A DNA stretch of 64,000 nucleotides from Lasioglossum baleicum (lineage: Eukaryota; Arthropoda; Insecta; Hymenoptera; Halictidae). Positions 12,501 through 26,460 of the stretch are shown here, piece by piece. Made by a program: the position numbers and the translations under genes. Location: contig NW_027469588.1 of NCBI RefSeq assembly GCF_051020765.1, forward strand, positions 1-64,000. The letters are read 5' to 3'. Under the pieces are notes generated by a model that was not told the origin of the DNA, did no database searches, and was given only the letters and a program-made list of their open reading frames with translations. Every line of letters begins with the position of its first letter. Positions within the stretch are counted from its first letter, which is position 1.

Positions 12501-14627
12501 GAGTAAAAACACGTGCGAGAGGATGCATCCCGCAGGCTAGTCGAGCACAAACACGTGCGAGAGGATGCATCCCGCAGGCTAGTCGAGCAAAAACACGTGC
12601 GAGAGGATGCATCCCGCAGGCTAGTCGAGCAAAAACACGTGCGAGAGGATGCATCCCGCAGGCTAGTCGAGTAAAAACACGTGCGAGAGGATGCATCCCG
12701 CAGGCTAGTCGAGTAAAAACACGTGCGAGAGGATGCATCCCGCAGGCTAGTCGAGTAAAAACACGTGCGAGGTTTTGTGGGATGCGCATGCGCAGGTTTT
12801 TTGGGATGCGCATGGCTAGTCGAGCAAAAACACGTGCGAGAGGATGCATCCCGCAGGCTAGTCGAGTAAAAACACGTGCGAGAGGATGCATCCCGCAGGC
12901 TAGTCGAGTAAAAAGACGTGCGAGAGGATGCATCCCGTAGGCTAGTCGAGTAAAAACACGTGCGAGAGGATGCATCCCGCAGGCTAGTCGAGTAAAAACA
13001 CGTGCGAGAGGATGCATCCCGCAGGCTAGTCGAGTAAAAACACGTGCGAGAGGATGCATCCCGCAGGCTAGTCGAGTAAAAACACGTGCGAGGTTTTGTG
13101 GGATGCGCATGCGCAGGTTTTTTGGGATGCGCATGGCTAGTCGAGCAAAAACACGTGCGAGAGGATGCATCCCGCAGGCTAGTCGAGTAAAAACACGTGC
13201 GAGAGGATGCATCCCGCAGGCTAGTCGAGTAAAAACACGTGCGAGAGGATGCATCCCGCAGGCTAGTCGAGTAAAAACACGTGCGAGAGGATGCATCCCG
13301 CAGGCTAGTCGAGTAAAAACACGTGCGAGAGGATGCATCCCGCAGGCTAGTCGAGTAAAAACACGTGCGAGGTTTTGTGGGATGCGCATGCGCAGGTTTT
13401 TTGGGATGCGCATGGCTAGTCGAGCAAAAACACGTGCGAGAGGATGCATCCCGCAGGGTAGTCGAGTAAAAACACGTGCGAGAGGATGCATCCCGCAGGC
13501 TAGTCGAGTAAAAACACGTGCGAGAGGATGCATCCCGCAGGCTAGTCGAGTAAAAACACGTGCGAGAGGATGCATCCCGCAGGCTAGTCGAGCAAAAACA
13601 CGTGCGAGAGGATGCATCCCGCAGGCTAGTCGAGCAAAAACACGTGCGAGAGGATGCATCCCGCAGGCTAGTCGAGCAAAAACACGTGCGAGAGGATGCA
13701 TCCCGCAGGCTAGTCGAGTAAAAACACGTGCGAGGTTTTGTGGGATGCGCATGCGCAGGTTTTGTGGGATGCGCATGCGCAGGTTTTTTGGGATGCGCAT
13801 GGCTAGTCGAGCAAAAACACGTGCGAGAGGATGCATCCCGCAGGCTAGTCGAGTAAAAACACGTGCGAGAGGATGCATCCCGCAGGCTAGTCGAGTAAAA
13901 ACACTTGCGAGAGGATGCATCCCGCAGGCTAGTCGAGTAAAAACACGTGCGAGAGGATGCATCCCGCAGGCTAGTCGAGTAAAAACACGTGCGAGGTTTT
14001 GTGGGATGCGCATGCGCAGGTTTTTTGGGATGCGCATGGCTAGTCGAGCAAAAACACGTGCGAGAGGATGCATCCCGCAGGCTAGTCGAGTAAAAACACG
14101 TGCGAGAGGATGCATCCCGCAGGCTAGTCGAGTAAAAACACGTGCGAGAGGATGCATCCCGCTGGCTAGTCGAGTAAAAACACGTGCGAGGTTTTGTGGG
14201 ATGCGCATGCGCAGGTTTTGTGGGATGCGCATGCGCAGGTTTTTTGGGATGCGCATGGCTAGTCGAGCAAAAACACGTGCGAGAGGATGCATCCCGCAGG
14301 GTAGTCGAGTAAAAACACGTGCGAGAGGATGCATCCCGCAGGCTAGTCGAGTAAAAACACGTGCGAGAGGATGCATCCCGCAGGCTAGTCGAGTAAAAAC
14401 ACGTGCGAGGTTTTGTGGGATGCGCATGCGCAGGTTTTGTGGGATGCGCATGCGCAGGTTTTGTGGGATGCGCATGCGCAGGTTTTTTGGGATGCGCATG
14501 GCTAGTCGAGCAAAAACACGTGCGAGAGGATGCATCCCGCAGGGTAGTCGAGTAAAAACACGTGCGAGAGGATGCATCCCGCAGGCTAGTCGAGTAAAAA
14601 CACGTGCGAGGTTTTGTGGGATGCGCA

Positions 14628-14718
14628 TGCGCCAGGTTTTGTGGGGTGCGCATGCGCAGGTTTTTTGGGATGCGCATGGCTAGTCGAGCAAAAACACGTG
14701 CGAGAGGATGCATCCGCA
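14628..14718 (+). other. Compensating +1 and -1 indels in neighbouring units
   Basis: An extra C (GCGCCAGG, 14629-14636) is followed by the loss of one C (ATCCGCAG for ATCCCGCAG, 14712-14719). Together they restore the triplet phase. The matching part of copy 2 (about 25870-25960) has neither change. Confidence 0.75.
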
Positions 14719-15679
14719 GGCTAGTCGAGTAAAAACACGTGCGAGAGGATGCATCCCGCAGGCTAGTCGAGTAAAAACACGTGCGAGAGGATGCATCCCG
14801 CAGGCTAGTCGAGTAAAAACACGTGCGAGAGGATGCATCCCGCAGGCTAGTCGAGTAAAAACACGTGCGAGGTTTTGTGGGATGCGCATGCGCAGGTTTT
14901 TTGGGATGCGCATGCCTAGTCGAGCAAAAACACGTGCGAGAGGATGCATCCCGCAGGCTAGTCGAGTAAAAACACGTGCGAGGTTTTGTGGGATGCGCAT
15001 GCGCAGGTTTTGTGGGATGCGCATGCGCAGGTTTTTTGGGATGCGCATGCATAGTCGAGCAAAAACACGTGCGAGAGGATGCATCCCGCAGGCTAGTCGA
15101 GCAAAAACACGTGCGAGAGGATGCATCCCGCAGGCTAGTCGAGCAAAAACACGTGCGAGAGGATGCATCCCGCAGGCTAGTCGAGTAAAAACACGTGCGA
15201 GAGGATGCATCCCGCAGGCTAGTCGAGTAAAAACACGTGCGAGAGGATGCATCCTGCAGGCTAGTCGAGTAAAAACACGTGCGAGAGGATGCATCCCGCA
15301 GGCTAGTCGAGCAAAAACACGTGCGAGAGGATGCATCCCGCAGGCTAGTCGAGCAAAAACACGTGCGAGAGGATGCATCCCGCAGGCTAGTCGAGTAAAA
15401 ACGCGTGCGAGAGGATGCATCCCGCAGGCTAGTCGAGTAAAAACACGTGCGAGGTTTTGTGGGATGCGCATGCGCAGGTTTTGTGGGATGCGCATGCGCA
15501 GGTTTTTTGGGATGCGCATGGCTAGTCGAGCAAAAACACGTGCGAGAGGATGCATCCCGCAGGGTAGTCGAGTAAAAACACGTGCGAGAGGATGCATCCC
15601 GCAGGCTAGTCGAGTAAAAACACGTGCGGGAGTATGCATCCCGCAGGCTAGTCGAGTAAAAACACGTGCGAGAGGATGC

Positions 15680-18600
15680 ATCCCGCAGGCTAGTCGAGTA
15701 AAAACACGTGCGAGAGGATGCATCCTGCAGGCTAGTCGAGTAAAAACACGTGCGAGAGGATGCATCCCGCAGGCTAGTCGAGCAAAAACACGTGCGAGAG
15801 GATGCATCCCGCAGGCTAGTCGAGCAAAAACACGTGCGAGAGGATGCATCCCGCAGGCTAGTCGAGTAAAAACGCGTGCGAGAGGATGCATCCCGCAGGC
15901 TAGTCGAGTAAAAACACGTGCGAGGTTTGTGGGATGCGCATGCGCAGGTTTTGTGGGATGCGCATGCGCAGGTTTTTTGGGATGCGCATGGCTAGTCGAG
16001 CAAAAACACGTGCGAGAGGATGCATCCCGCAGGGTAGTCGAGTAAAAACACGTGCGAGAGGATGCATCCCGCAGGCTAGTCGAGTAAAAACACGTGCGGG
16101 AGTATGCATCCCGCAGGCTAGTCGAGTAAAAACACGTGCGAGAGGATGCATCCCGCAGGCTAGTCGAGTAAAAACACGTGCGAGGTTTTGTGGGATGCGC
16201 ATGCGCAGGTTTTTTGGGATGCGCATGGCTAGTCGAGCAAAAACACGTGCGAGAGGATGCATCCCGCAGGCTAGTCGAGCAAAAACACGTGCGAGAGGAT
16301 GCATCCCGCAGGCTAGTCGAGTAAAAACACGTGCGAGAGAATGCATCCCGCAGGCTAGTCGAGTAAAAACACGTGCGAGAGGATGCATCCCGCAGGCTAG
16401 TCGAGTAAAAACACGTGCGAGGTTTTGTGGGATGCGCATGCGCAGGTTTTGTGGGATGCGCATGCGCAGGTTTTTTGGGATGCGCATGGCTAGTCGAGCA
16501 AAAACACGTGCGAGAGGATGCATCCCGCAGGGTAGTCGAGTAAAAACACGAGCGAGAGGATGCATCCCGCAGACTAGTCGAGTAAAAACACGTGCAAGAG
16601 GATGCTTCCCGCAGGCTAGTCGAGTAAAAACACGTGCGAGAGGATGCATCCCGCAGGCTAGTCGAGTAAAAACACGTGCGAGAGGATGCATCCCGCAGGC
16701 TAGTCGAGTAAAAACACGTGCGAGGTTTTGTGGGATGCGCATGCGCAGGTTTTGTGGGATGCGCATGCGCAGGTTTTTTGGGATGCGCATGGCTAGTCGA
16801 GCAAAAACACGTGCGAGAGGATGCATCCCGCAGGGTAGTCGAGTAAAAACACGTGCGAGAGGATGCATCCCGCAGGCTAGTCGAGTAAAAACACGTGCGA
16901 GAGGATGCATCCCGCAGGCTAGTCGAGCAAAAACACGTGCGAGAGGATGCATCCCGCAGGCTAGTCGAGTAAAAACACGTGCGAGAGGATGCATCCCGCA
17001 GGCTAGTCGAGCACAAACACGTGCGAGAGGATGCATCCCGCAGGCTAGTCGAGCAAAAACACGTGCGAGAGGATGCATCCCGCAGGCTAGTCGAGCAAAA
17101 ACACGTGCGAGAGGATGCATCCCGCAGGCTAGTCGAGTAAAAACACGTGCGAGGTTTTGTGGGATGCGCATGCGCAGGTTTTGTGGGATGCGCATGCGCA
17201 GGTTTTTTGGGATGCGCATGGCTAGTCGAGCAAAAACACGTGCGAGAGGATGCATCCCGCAGGCTAGTCGAGTAAAAACACGTGCGGGAGTATGCATCCC
17301 GCAGGCTAGTCGAGTAAAAACACGTGCGAGAGGATGCATCCCGCAGGCTAGTCGAGTAAAAACACGTGCGAGAGGATGCATCCCGCAGGCTAGTCGAGTA
17401 AAAACACGTGCGAGAGGATGCATCCCGCAGGGTAGTCGAGTAAAAACACGTGCGAGAGGATGCATCCCGCAGGCTAGTCGAGTAAAAACACGTGCGAGAG
17501 GATGCATCCTGCAGGCTAGTCGAGTAAAAACACGTGCGAGAGGATGCATCCCGCAGGCTAGTCGAGCAAAAACACGTGCGAGAGGATGCATCCCGCAGGC
17601 TAGTCGAGCAAAAACACGTGCGAGAGGATGCATCCCGCAGGCTAGTCGAGTAAAAACACGTGCGAGAGGATGCATCCCGCAGGCTAGTCGAGTAAAAACA
17701 CGTGCGAGAGGATGCATCCCGCAGGCTAGTCGAGTAAAAACACGTGCGAGGTTTTGTGGGATGCGCATGCGCAGGTTTTTTGGGATGCGCATGGCTAGTC
17801 GAGCAAAAACACGTGCGAGAGGATGCATCCCGCAGGGTAGTCGAGTAAAAACACGTGCGAGAGGATGCATCCCGCAGGCTAGTCGAGTAAAAACACGTGC
17901 GAGAGGATGCATCCTGCAGGCTAGTCGAGTAAAAACACGTGCGAGAGGATGCATCCCGCAGGCTAGTCGAGCAAAAACACGTGCGAGAGGATGCATCCCG
18001 CAGGCTAGTCGAGCAAAAACACGTGCGAGAGGATGCATCCCGCAGGCTAGTCGAGTAAAAACACGTGCGAGAGGATGCATCCCGCAGGCTAGTCGAGTAA
18101 AAACACGTGCGAGAGGATGCATCCTGCAGGCTAGTCGAGCAAAAACACGTGCGAGAGGATGCATCCCGCAGGCTAGTCGAGCAAAAACACGTGCGAGAGG
18201 ATGCATCCCGCAGGCTAGTCGAGCAAAAACACGTGCGAGAGGATGCATCCCGCAGGCTAGTCGAGTAAAAACACGTGCGAGAGGATGCATCCCGCAGGCT
18301 AGTCGAGTAAAAACACGTGCGAGAGGATGCATCCCGCAGGCTAGTCGAGTAAAAACACGTGCGAGGTTTTGTGGGATGCGCATGCGCAGGTTTTTTGGGA
18401 TGCGCATGCCTAGTCGAGCAAAAACACGTGCGAGAGGATGCATCCCGCAGGCTAGTCGAGTAGAAACACGTGCGAGGTTTTGTGGGATGCGCATGCGCAG
18501 GTTTTGTGGGATGCGCATGCGCAGGTTTTTTGGGATGCGCATGCCTAGTCGAGCAAAAACACGTGCGAGAGGATGCATCCCGCAGGCTAGTCGAGCAAAA

Positions 18601-21600
18601 ACACGTGCGAGAGGATGCATCCCGCAGGCTAGTCGAGTAAAAACACGTGCGAGAGGATGCATCCCGCAGGCTAGTCGAGTAAAAACACGTGCGAGAGGAT
18701 GCATCCCGTTGGCTAGTCGAGTAAAAACACGTGCGAGGTTTTGTGGGATGCGCATGCGCAGGTTTTGTGGGATGCGCATGCGCAGGTTTTTTGGGATGCG
18801 CATGGCTAGTCGAGCAAAAACACGTGCGAGAGGATGCATCCCGCAGGGTAGTCGAGTAAAAACACGTGCGAGAGGATGCATCCCGCAGGCTAGTCGAGTA
18901 AAAACACGTGCGAGGTTTTGTGGGATGCGCATGCGCAGGTTTTGTGGGGTGCGCATGCGCAGGTTTTTTGGGATGCGCATGGCTAGTCGAGCAAAAACAC
19001 GTGCGAGAGGATGCATCCCGCTGGCTAGTCGAGTAAAAACACGTGCGAGAGGATGAATCCTGCAGGCTAGTCGAGTAAAAACACGTGCGAGGGGATGCAT
19101 CCCGCAGGCTAGTCGAGCAAAAACACGTGCGAGAGGATGCATCCCGCAGGCTGGTCGAGCAAAAACACGTGCGAGAGGATGCATCCCGCAGGCTAGTCGA
19201 GTAAAAACACGTGCGAGGTTTTGTGGGATGCGCATGCGCAGGTTTTTTGGGATGCGCATGCGCAGGTTTTTTGGGATGCGCATGCCTAGTCGAGCAAAAA
19301 CACGTGCGAGAGGATGCATCCCGCAGGCTAGTCGAGCAAAAACACGTGCGAGAGGATGCATCCCGCAGGCTAGTCGAGTAAAAACACGTGCGAGGTTTTG
19401 TGGGATGCGCATGCGCAGGTTTTGTGGGATGCGCATGTGCAGGTTTTTTGGGATGCGCATGGCTAGTCGAGCAAAAACACGTGCGAGAGGATGCATCCCG
19501 CAGGCTAGTCGAGTAAAAACACGTGCGAGAGGATGCATCCCGCAGGCTAGTCGAGTAAAAACACTTGCGAGAGGATGCATCCCGCAGGCTAGTCGAGTAA
19601 AAACACGTGCGAGAGGATGCATCCCGCAGGCTAGTCGAGTAAAAACACGTGCGAGGTTTTGTGGGATGCGCATGCGCAGGTTTTTTGGGATGCGCATGGC
19701 TAGTCGAGCAAAAACACGTGCGAGAGGATGCATCCCGCAGGGTAGTCGAGTAAAAACACGTGCGAGAGGATGCATCCCGCAGGCTAGTCGAGTAGAAACA
19801 CGTGCGAGAGGATGCATCCCGCAGGCTAGTCGAGCAAAAACACGTGCGAGAGGATGCATCCCGCAGGCTAGTCGAGTAAAAACACGTGCGAGAGGATGCA
19901 TCCCGCAGGCTAGTCGAGCACAAACACGTGCGAGAGGATGCATCCCGCAGGCTAGTCGAGCAAAAACACGTGCGAGAGGATGCATCCCGCAGGCTAGTTG
20001 AGCAAAAACACGTGCGAGAGGATGCATCCCGCAGGCTAGTCGAGTAAAAACACGTGCGAGGTTTTGTGGGATGCGCATGCGCAGGTTTTGTGGGATGCGC
20101 ATGCGCAGGTTTTTTGGGATGCGCATGGCTAGTCGAGCAAAAACACGTGCGAGAGGATGCATCCCGCAGGCTAGTCGAGTAAAAACACGTGCGAGAGGAT
20201 GCATCCCGCAGGCTAGTCGAGTAAAAACACGTGCGAGAGGATGCATCCCGCAGGCTAGTCGAGTAAAAACACGTGCGAGAGGATGCATCCCGCAGGCTAG
20301 TCGAGTAAAAACACGTGCGAGGTTTTGTGGGATGCGCATGCGCAGGTTTTTTGGGATGCGCATGGCTAGTCGAGCAAAAACACGTGCGAGAGGATGCATC
20401 CCGCAGGGTAGTCGAGTAAAAACACGTGCGAGAGGATGCATCCCGCAGGCTAGTCGAGTAAAAACACGTGCGAGAGGATGCATCCCGCAGGCTAGTCGAG
20501 TAAAAACACGTGCGAGGTTTTGTGGGATGCGCATGCGCAGGTTTTGTGGGATGCGCATGCGCAGGTTTTTTGGGATGCGCATGGCTAGTCGAGCAAAAAC
20601 ACGTGCGAGAGGATGCATCCCGCTGGCTAGTCGAGTAAAAACACGTGCGAGGTTTTGTGGGATGCGCATGCGCAGGTTTTGTGGGATGCGCATGCGCAGG
20701 TTTTTTGGGATGCGCATGGCTAGTCGAGCAAAAACACGTGCGAGAGGATGCATCCCGCAGGGTAGTCGAGTAAAAACACGTGCGAGAGGATGCATCCCGC
20801 AGGCTAGTCGAGTAAAAACACGTGCGAGAGGATGCATCCCGCAGGCTAGTCGAGTAAAAACACGTGCGAGGTTTTGTGGGATGCGCATGCGCAGGTTTTT
20901 TGGGATGCGCATGGCTAGTCGAGCAAAAACACGTGCGAGAGGATGCATCCCGCAGGGTAGTCGAGTAAAAACACGTGCGAGAGGATGCATCCCGCAGGCT
21001 AGTCGAGTAAAAACACGTGCGAGAGGATGCATCCCGCAGGCTAGTCGAGCAAAAACACGTGCGAGAGGATGCATCCCGCAGGCTAGTCGAGTAAAAACAC
21101 GTGCGAGAGGATGCATCCCGCAGGCTAGTCGAGTAAAAACACGTGCGAGAGGATGCATCCCGCAGGCTAGTCGAGTAAAAACACGTGCGAGGTTTTGTGG
21201 GATGCGCATGCGCAGGTTTTGTGGGATGCGCATGCGCAGGTTTTTTGGGATGCGCATGGCTAGTCGAGCAAAAACACGTGCGAGAGGATGCATCCCGCTG
21301 GCTAGTCGAGTAAAAACACGTGCGAGGTTTTGTGGGATGCGCATGCGCAGGTTTTGTGGGATGCGCATGCGCAGGTTTTTTGGGATGCGCATGGCTAGTC
21401 GAGCAAAAACACGTGCGAGAGGATGCATCCCGCTGGCTAGTCGAGTAAAAACACGTGCGAGGTTTTGTGGGATGCGCATGCGCAGGTTTTGTGGGATGCG
21501 CATGCGCAGGTTTTTTGGGATGCGCATGGCTAGTCGAGCAAAAACACGTGCGAGAGGATGCATCCCGCAGGGTAGTCGAGTAAAAACACGTGCGAGAGGA

Positions 21601-24600
21601 TGCATCCCGCAGGCTAGTCGAGTAAAAACACGTGCGAGAGGATGCATCCCGCAGGCTAGTCGAGTAAAAACACGTGCGAGGTTTTGTGGGATGCGCATGC
21701 GCAGGTTTTTTGGGATGCGCATGGCTAGTCGAGCAAAAACACGTGCGAGAGGATGCATCCCGCAGGGTAGTCGAGTAAAAACACGTGCGAGAGGATGCAT
21801 CCCGCAGGCTAGTCGAGTAAAAACACGTGCGAGGTTTTGTGGGATGCGCATGCGCAGGTTTTGTGGGGTGCGCATGCGCAGGTTTTTTGGGATGCGCATG
21901 GCTAGTCGAGCAAAAACACGTGCGAGAGGATGCATCCCGCTGGCTAGTCGAGTAAAAACACGTGCGAGAGGATGCATCCTGCAGGCTAGTCGAGTAAAAA
22001 CACGTGCGAGAGGATGCATCCCGCAGGCTAGTCGAGCAAAAACACGTGCGAGAGGATGCATCCCGCAGGCTAGTCGAGCAAAAACACGTGCGAGAGGATG
22101 CATCCCGCAGGCTAGTCGAGTAAAAACACGTGCGAGAGGATGCATCCCGCAGGCTAGTCGAGCACAAACACGTGCGAGAGGATGCATCCCGCAGGCTAGT
22201 CGAGCAAAAACACGTGCGAGAGGATGCATCCCGCAGGCTAGTCGAGCAAAAACACGTGCGAGAGGATGCATCCCGCAGGCTAGTCGAGTAAAAACACGTG
22301 CGAGAGGATGCATCCCGCAGGCTAGTCGAGTAAAAACACGTGCGAGAGGATGCATCCCGCAGGCTAGTCGAGTAAAAACACGTGCGAGGTTTTGTGGGAT
22401 GCGCATGCGCAGGTTTTTTGGGATGCGCATGGCTAGTCGAGCAAAAACACGTGCGAGAGGATGCATCCCGCAGGCTAGTCGAGTAAAAACACGTGCGAGA
22501 GGATGCATCCCGCAGGCTAGTCGAGTAAAAACACGTGCGAGAGGATGCATCCCGCAGGCTAGTCGAGTAAAAACACGTGCGAGAGGATGCATCCCGCAGG
22601 CTAGTCGAGTAAAAACACGTGCGAGAGGATGCATCCCGCAGGCTAGTCGAGTAAAAACACGTGCGAGGTTTTGTGTGATGCGCATGCGCAGGTTTTTTGG
22701 GATGCGCATGGCTAGTCGAGCAAAAACACGTGCGAGAGGATGCATCCCGCAGGGTAGTCGAGTAAAAACACGTGCGAGAGGATGCATCCCGCAGGCTAGT
22801 CGAGTAAAAACACGTGCGAGGTTTTGTGGGATGCGCATGCGCAGGTTTTGTGGGATGCGCATGCGCAGGTTTTGTGGGATGCGCATGCGCAGGTTTTTTG
22901 GGATGCGCATGGCTAGTCGAGCAAAAACACGTGCGAGAGGATGCATCCCGCTGGCTAGTCGAGTAAAAACACGTGCGAGGTTTTGTGGGATGCGCATGCG
23001 CAGGTTTTGTGGGATGCGCATGCGCAGGTTTTTTGGGATGCGCATGGCTAGTCGAGCAAAAACACGTGCGAGAGGATGCATCCCGCAGGGTAGTCGAGTA
23101 AAAACACGTGCGAGAGGATGCATCCCGCAGGCTAGTCGAGTAAAAACACGTGCGAGAGGATGCATCCCGCAGGCTAGTCGAGTAAAAACACGTGCGAGGT
23201 TTTGTGGGATGCGCATGCGCAGGTTTTTTGGGATGCGCATGGCTAGTCGAGCAAAAACACGTGCGAGAGGATGCATCCCGCAGGGTAGTCGAGTAAAAAC
23301 ACGTGCGAGAGGATGCATCCCGCAGGCGAGTCGAGTAAAAACACGTGCGAGGTTTTGTGGGATGCGCATGCGCAGGTTTTTTGGGATGCGCATGGCTAGT
23401 CGAGCAAAAACACCTGCGAGAGGATGCATCCCGCTGGCTAGTCGAGTAAAAACACGTGCGAGAGGATGCATCCTGCAGGCTAGTCGAGTAAAAACACGTG
23501 CGAGAGGATGCATCCCGCAGGCTAGTCGAGCAAAAACACGTGCGAGAGGATGCATCCCGCAGGCTAGTCGAGCAAAAACACGTGCGAGAGGATGCATCCC
23601 GCAGGCTAGTCGAGTAAAAACACGTGCGAGAGGATGCATCCCGCAGGCTAGTCGAGCACAAACACGTGCGAGAGGATGCATCCCGCAGGCTAGTCGAGCA
23701 AAAACACGTGCGAGAGGATGCATCCCGCAGGCTAGTCGAGCAAAAACACGTGCGAGAGGATGCATCCCGCAGGCTAGTCGAGTAAAAACACGTGCGAGAG
23801 GATGCATCCCGCAGGCTAGTCGAGTAAAAACACGTGCGAGAGGATGCATCCCGCAGGCTAGTCGAGTAAAAACACGTGCGAGGTTTTGTGGGATGCGCAT
23901 GCGCAGGTTTTTTGGGATGCGCATGGCTAGTCGAGCAAAAACACGTGCGAGAGGATGCATCCCGCAGGCTAGTCGAGTAAAAACACGTGCGAGAGGATGC
24001 ATCCCGCAGGCTAGTCGAGTAAAAAGACGTGCGAGAGGATGCATCCCGCAGGCTAGTCGAGTAAAAACACGTGCGAGAGGATGCATCCCGCAGGCTAGTC
24101 GAGTAAAAACACGTGCGAGAGGATGCATCCCGCAGGCTAGTCGAGTAAAAACACGTGCGAGAGGATGCATCCCGCAGGCTAGTCGAGTAAAAACACGTGC
24201 GAGGTTTTGTGGGATGCGCATGCGCAGGTTTTTTGGGATGCGCATGGCTAGTCGAGCAAAAACACGTGCGAGAGGATGCATCCCGCAGGCTAGTCGAGTA
24301 AAAACACGTGCGAGAGGATGCATCCCGCAGGCTAGTCGAGTAAAAACACGTGCGAGAGGATGCATCCCGCAGGCTAGTCGAGTAAAAACACGTGCGAGAG
24401 GATGCATCCCGCAGGCTAGTCGAGTAAAAACACGTGCGAGAGGATGCATCCCGCAGGCTAGTCGAGTAAAAACACGTGCGAGGTTTTGTGGGATGCGCAT
24501 GCGCAGGTTTTTTGGGATGCGCATGGCTAGTCGAGCAAAAACACGTGCGAGAGGATGCATCCCGCAGGGTAGTCGAGTAAAAACACGTGCGAGAGGATGC

Positions 24601-26460
24601 ATCCCGCAGGCTAGTCGAGTAAAAACACGTGCGAGAGGATGCATCCCGCAGGCTAGTCGAGTAAAAACACGTGCGAGAGGATGCATCCCGCAGGCTAGTC
24701 GAGCAAAAACACGTGCGAGAGGATGCATCCCGCAGGCTAGTCGAGTAAAAACACGTGCGAGAGGATGCATCCCGCAGGCTAGTCGACCACAAACACGTGC
24801 GAGAGGATGCATCCCGCAGGCTAGTCGAGCAAAAACACGTGCGAGAGGATGCATCCCGCAGGCTAGTCGAGCAAAAACACGTGCGAGAGGATGCATCCCG
24901 CAGGCTAGTCGAGTAAAAACACGTGCGAGGTTTTGTGGGATGCGCATGCGCAGGTTTTGTGGGATGCGCATGCGCAGGTTTTTTGGGATGCGCATGGCTA
25001 GTCGAGCAAAAACACGTGCGAGAGGATGCATCCCGCAGGCTAGTCGAGTAAAAACACGTGCGAGAGGATGCATCCCGCAGGCTAGTCGAGTAAAAACACT
25101 TGCGAGAGGATGCATCCCGCAGGCTAGTCGAGTAAAAACACGTGCGAGAGGATGCATCCCGCAGGCTAGTCGAGTAAAAACACGTGCGAGAGGATGCATC
25201 CCGCAGGCTAGTCGAGTAAAAACACGTGCGAGGTTTTGTGGGATGCGCATGCGCAGGTTTTTTGGGATGCGCATGGCTAGTCGAGCAAAAACACGTGCGA
25301 GAGGATGCATCCCGCAGGCTAGTCGAGTAAAAACACGTGCGAGAGGATGCATCCCGCAGGCTAGTCGAGTAAAAACACGTGCGAGAGGATGCATCCCGCT
25401 GGCTAGTCGAGTAAAAACACGTGCGAGGTTTTGTGGGATGCGCATGCGCAGGTTTTGTGGGATGCGCATGCGCAGGTTTTTTGGGATGCGCATGGCTAGT
25501 CGAGCAAAAACACGTGCGAGAGGATGCATCCCGCAGGGTAGTCGAGTAAAAACACGTGCGAGAGGATGCATCCCGCAGGCTAGTCGAGTAAAAACACGTG
25601 CGAGAGGATGCATCCCGCAGGCTAGTCGAGTAAAAACACGTGCGAGGTTTTGTGGGATGCGCATGCGCAGGTTTTGTGGGATGCGCATGCGCAGGTTTTG
25701 TGGGATGCGCATGCGCAGGTTTTTTGGGATGCGCATGGCTAGTCGAGCAAAAACACGTGCGAGAGGATGCATCCCGCAGGGTAGTCGAGTAAAAACACGT
25801 GCGAGAGGATGCATCCCGCAGGCTAGTCGAGTAAAAACACGTGCGAGGTTTTGTGGGATGCGCATGCGCAGGTTTTGTGGGGTGCGCATGCGCAGGTTTT
25901 TTGGGATGCGCATGGCTAGTCGAGCAAAAACACGTGCGAGAGGATGCATCCCGCAGGCTAGTCGAGTAAAAACACGTGCGAGAGGATGCATCCCGCAGGC
26001 TAGTCGAGTAAAAACACGTGCGAGAGGATGCATCCCGCAGGCTAGTCGAGTAAAAACACGTGCGAGAGGATGCATCCCGCAGGCTAGTCGAGTAAAAACA
26101 CGTGCGAGGTTTTGTGGGATGCGCATGCGCAGGTTTTTTGGGATGCGCATGCCTAGTCGAGCAAAAGCACGTGCGAGAGGATGCATCCCGCAGGCTAGTC
26201 GAGTAAAAACACGTGCGAGGTTTTGTGGGATGCGCATGCGCAGGTTTTGTGGGATGCGCATGCGCAGGTTTTTTGGGATGCGCATGCATAGTCGAGCAAA
26301 AACACGTGCGAGAGGATGCATCCCGCAGGCTAGTCGAGCAAAAACACGTGCGAGAGGATGCATCCCGCAGGCTAGTCGAGCAAAAACACGTGCGAGAGGA
26401 TGCATCCCGCAGGCTAGTCGAGTAAAAACACGTGCGAGAGGATGCATCCCGCAGGCTAGT
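15680..26460 (+). repeat. 11-kb superrepeat, copy 2
   Basis: This is the neighbouring copy of 4700-15240. Relative to copy 1 it has gained a net six A units: three near 18.05-18.25 kb, one net loss between 19.2 and 20.0 kb, one gain near 22.6 kb, two near 24.0-25.1 kb and one more before 26.29 kb. It lacks the indels of copy 1 after 15.93 kb. Private changes include GGCTGGTCG near 19151 and CACCTGCG near 23412. Confidence 0.85.
15919..15932 (+). other. 1-bp deletion (GGTTTGTGGG for GGTTTTGTGGG)
   Basis: T3 replaces T4 in a B unit. It is the last single-base indel I could find before 50.38 kb, so it starts a 34-kb indel-free stretch. Confidence 0.75.

Larger units (their letters stand above)
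4700..15240 (+). repeat. 11-kb superrepeat, copy 1
   Basis: The module order and private variants match 15680-26460. Marker pairs are AACGCG 4887/15871, GAGAATGC 5356/16340, GTAGAAAC 7349/18460, GATGAATCC 7941/19052, CTAGTTGAG 8930/19999, TGTGTGATG 11561/22672, GACGTG 12915/24026, ACACTTGCG 13901/25096 and CATAGTCG about 15050/26287. The offset drifts from 10,983 to 11,237 in steps of 42 bp, plus single-base indels. Both ends lie in generic units, so they are approximate. Confidence 0.85.
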
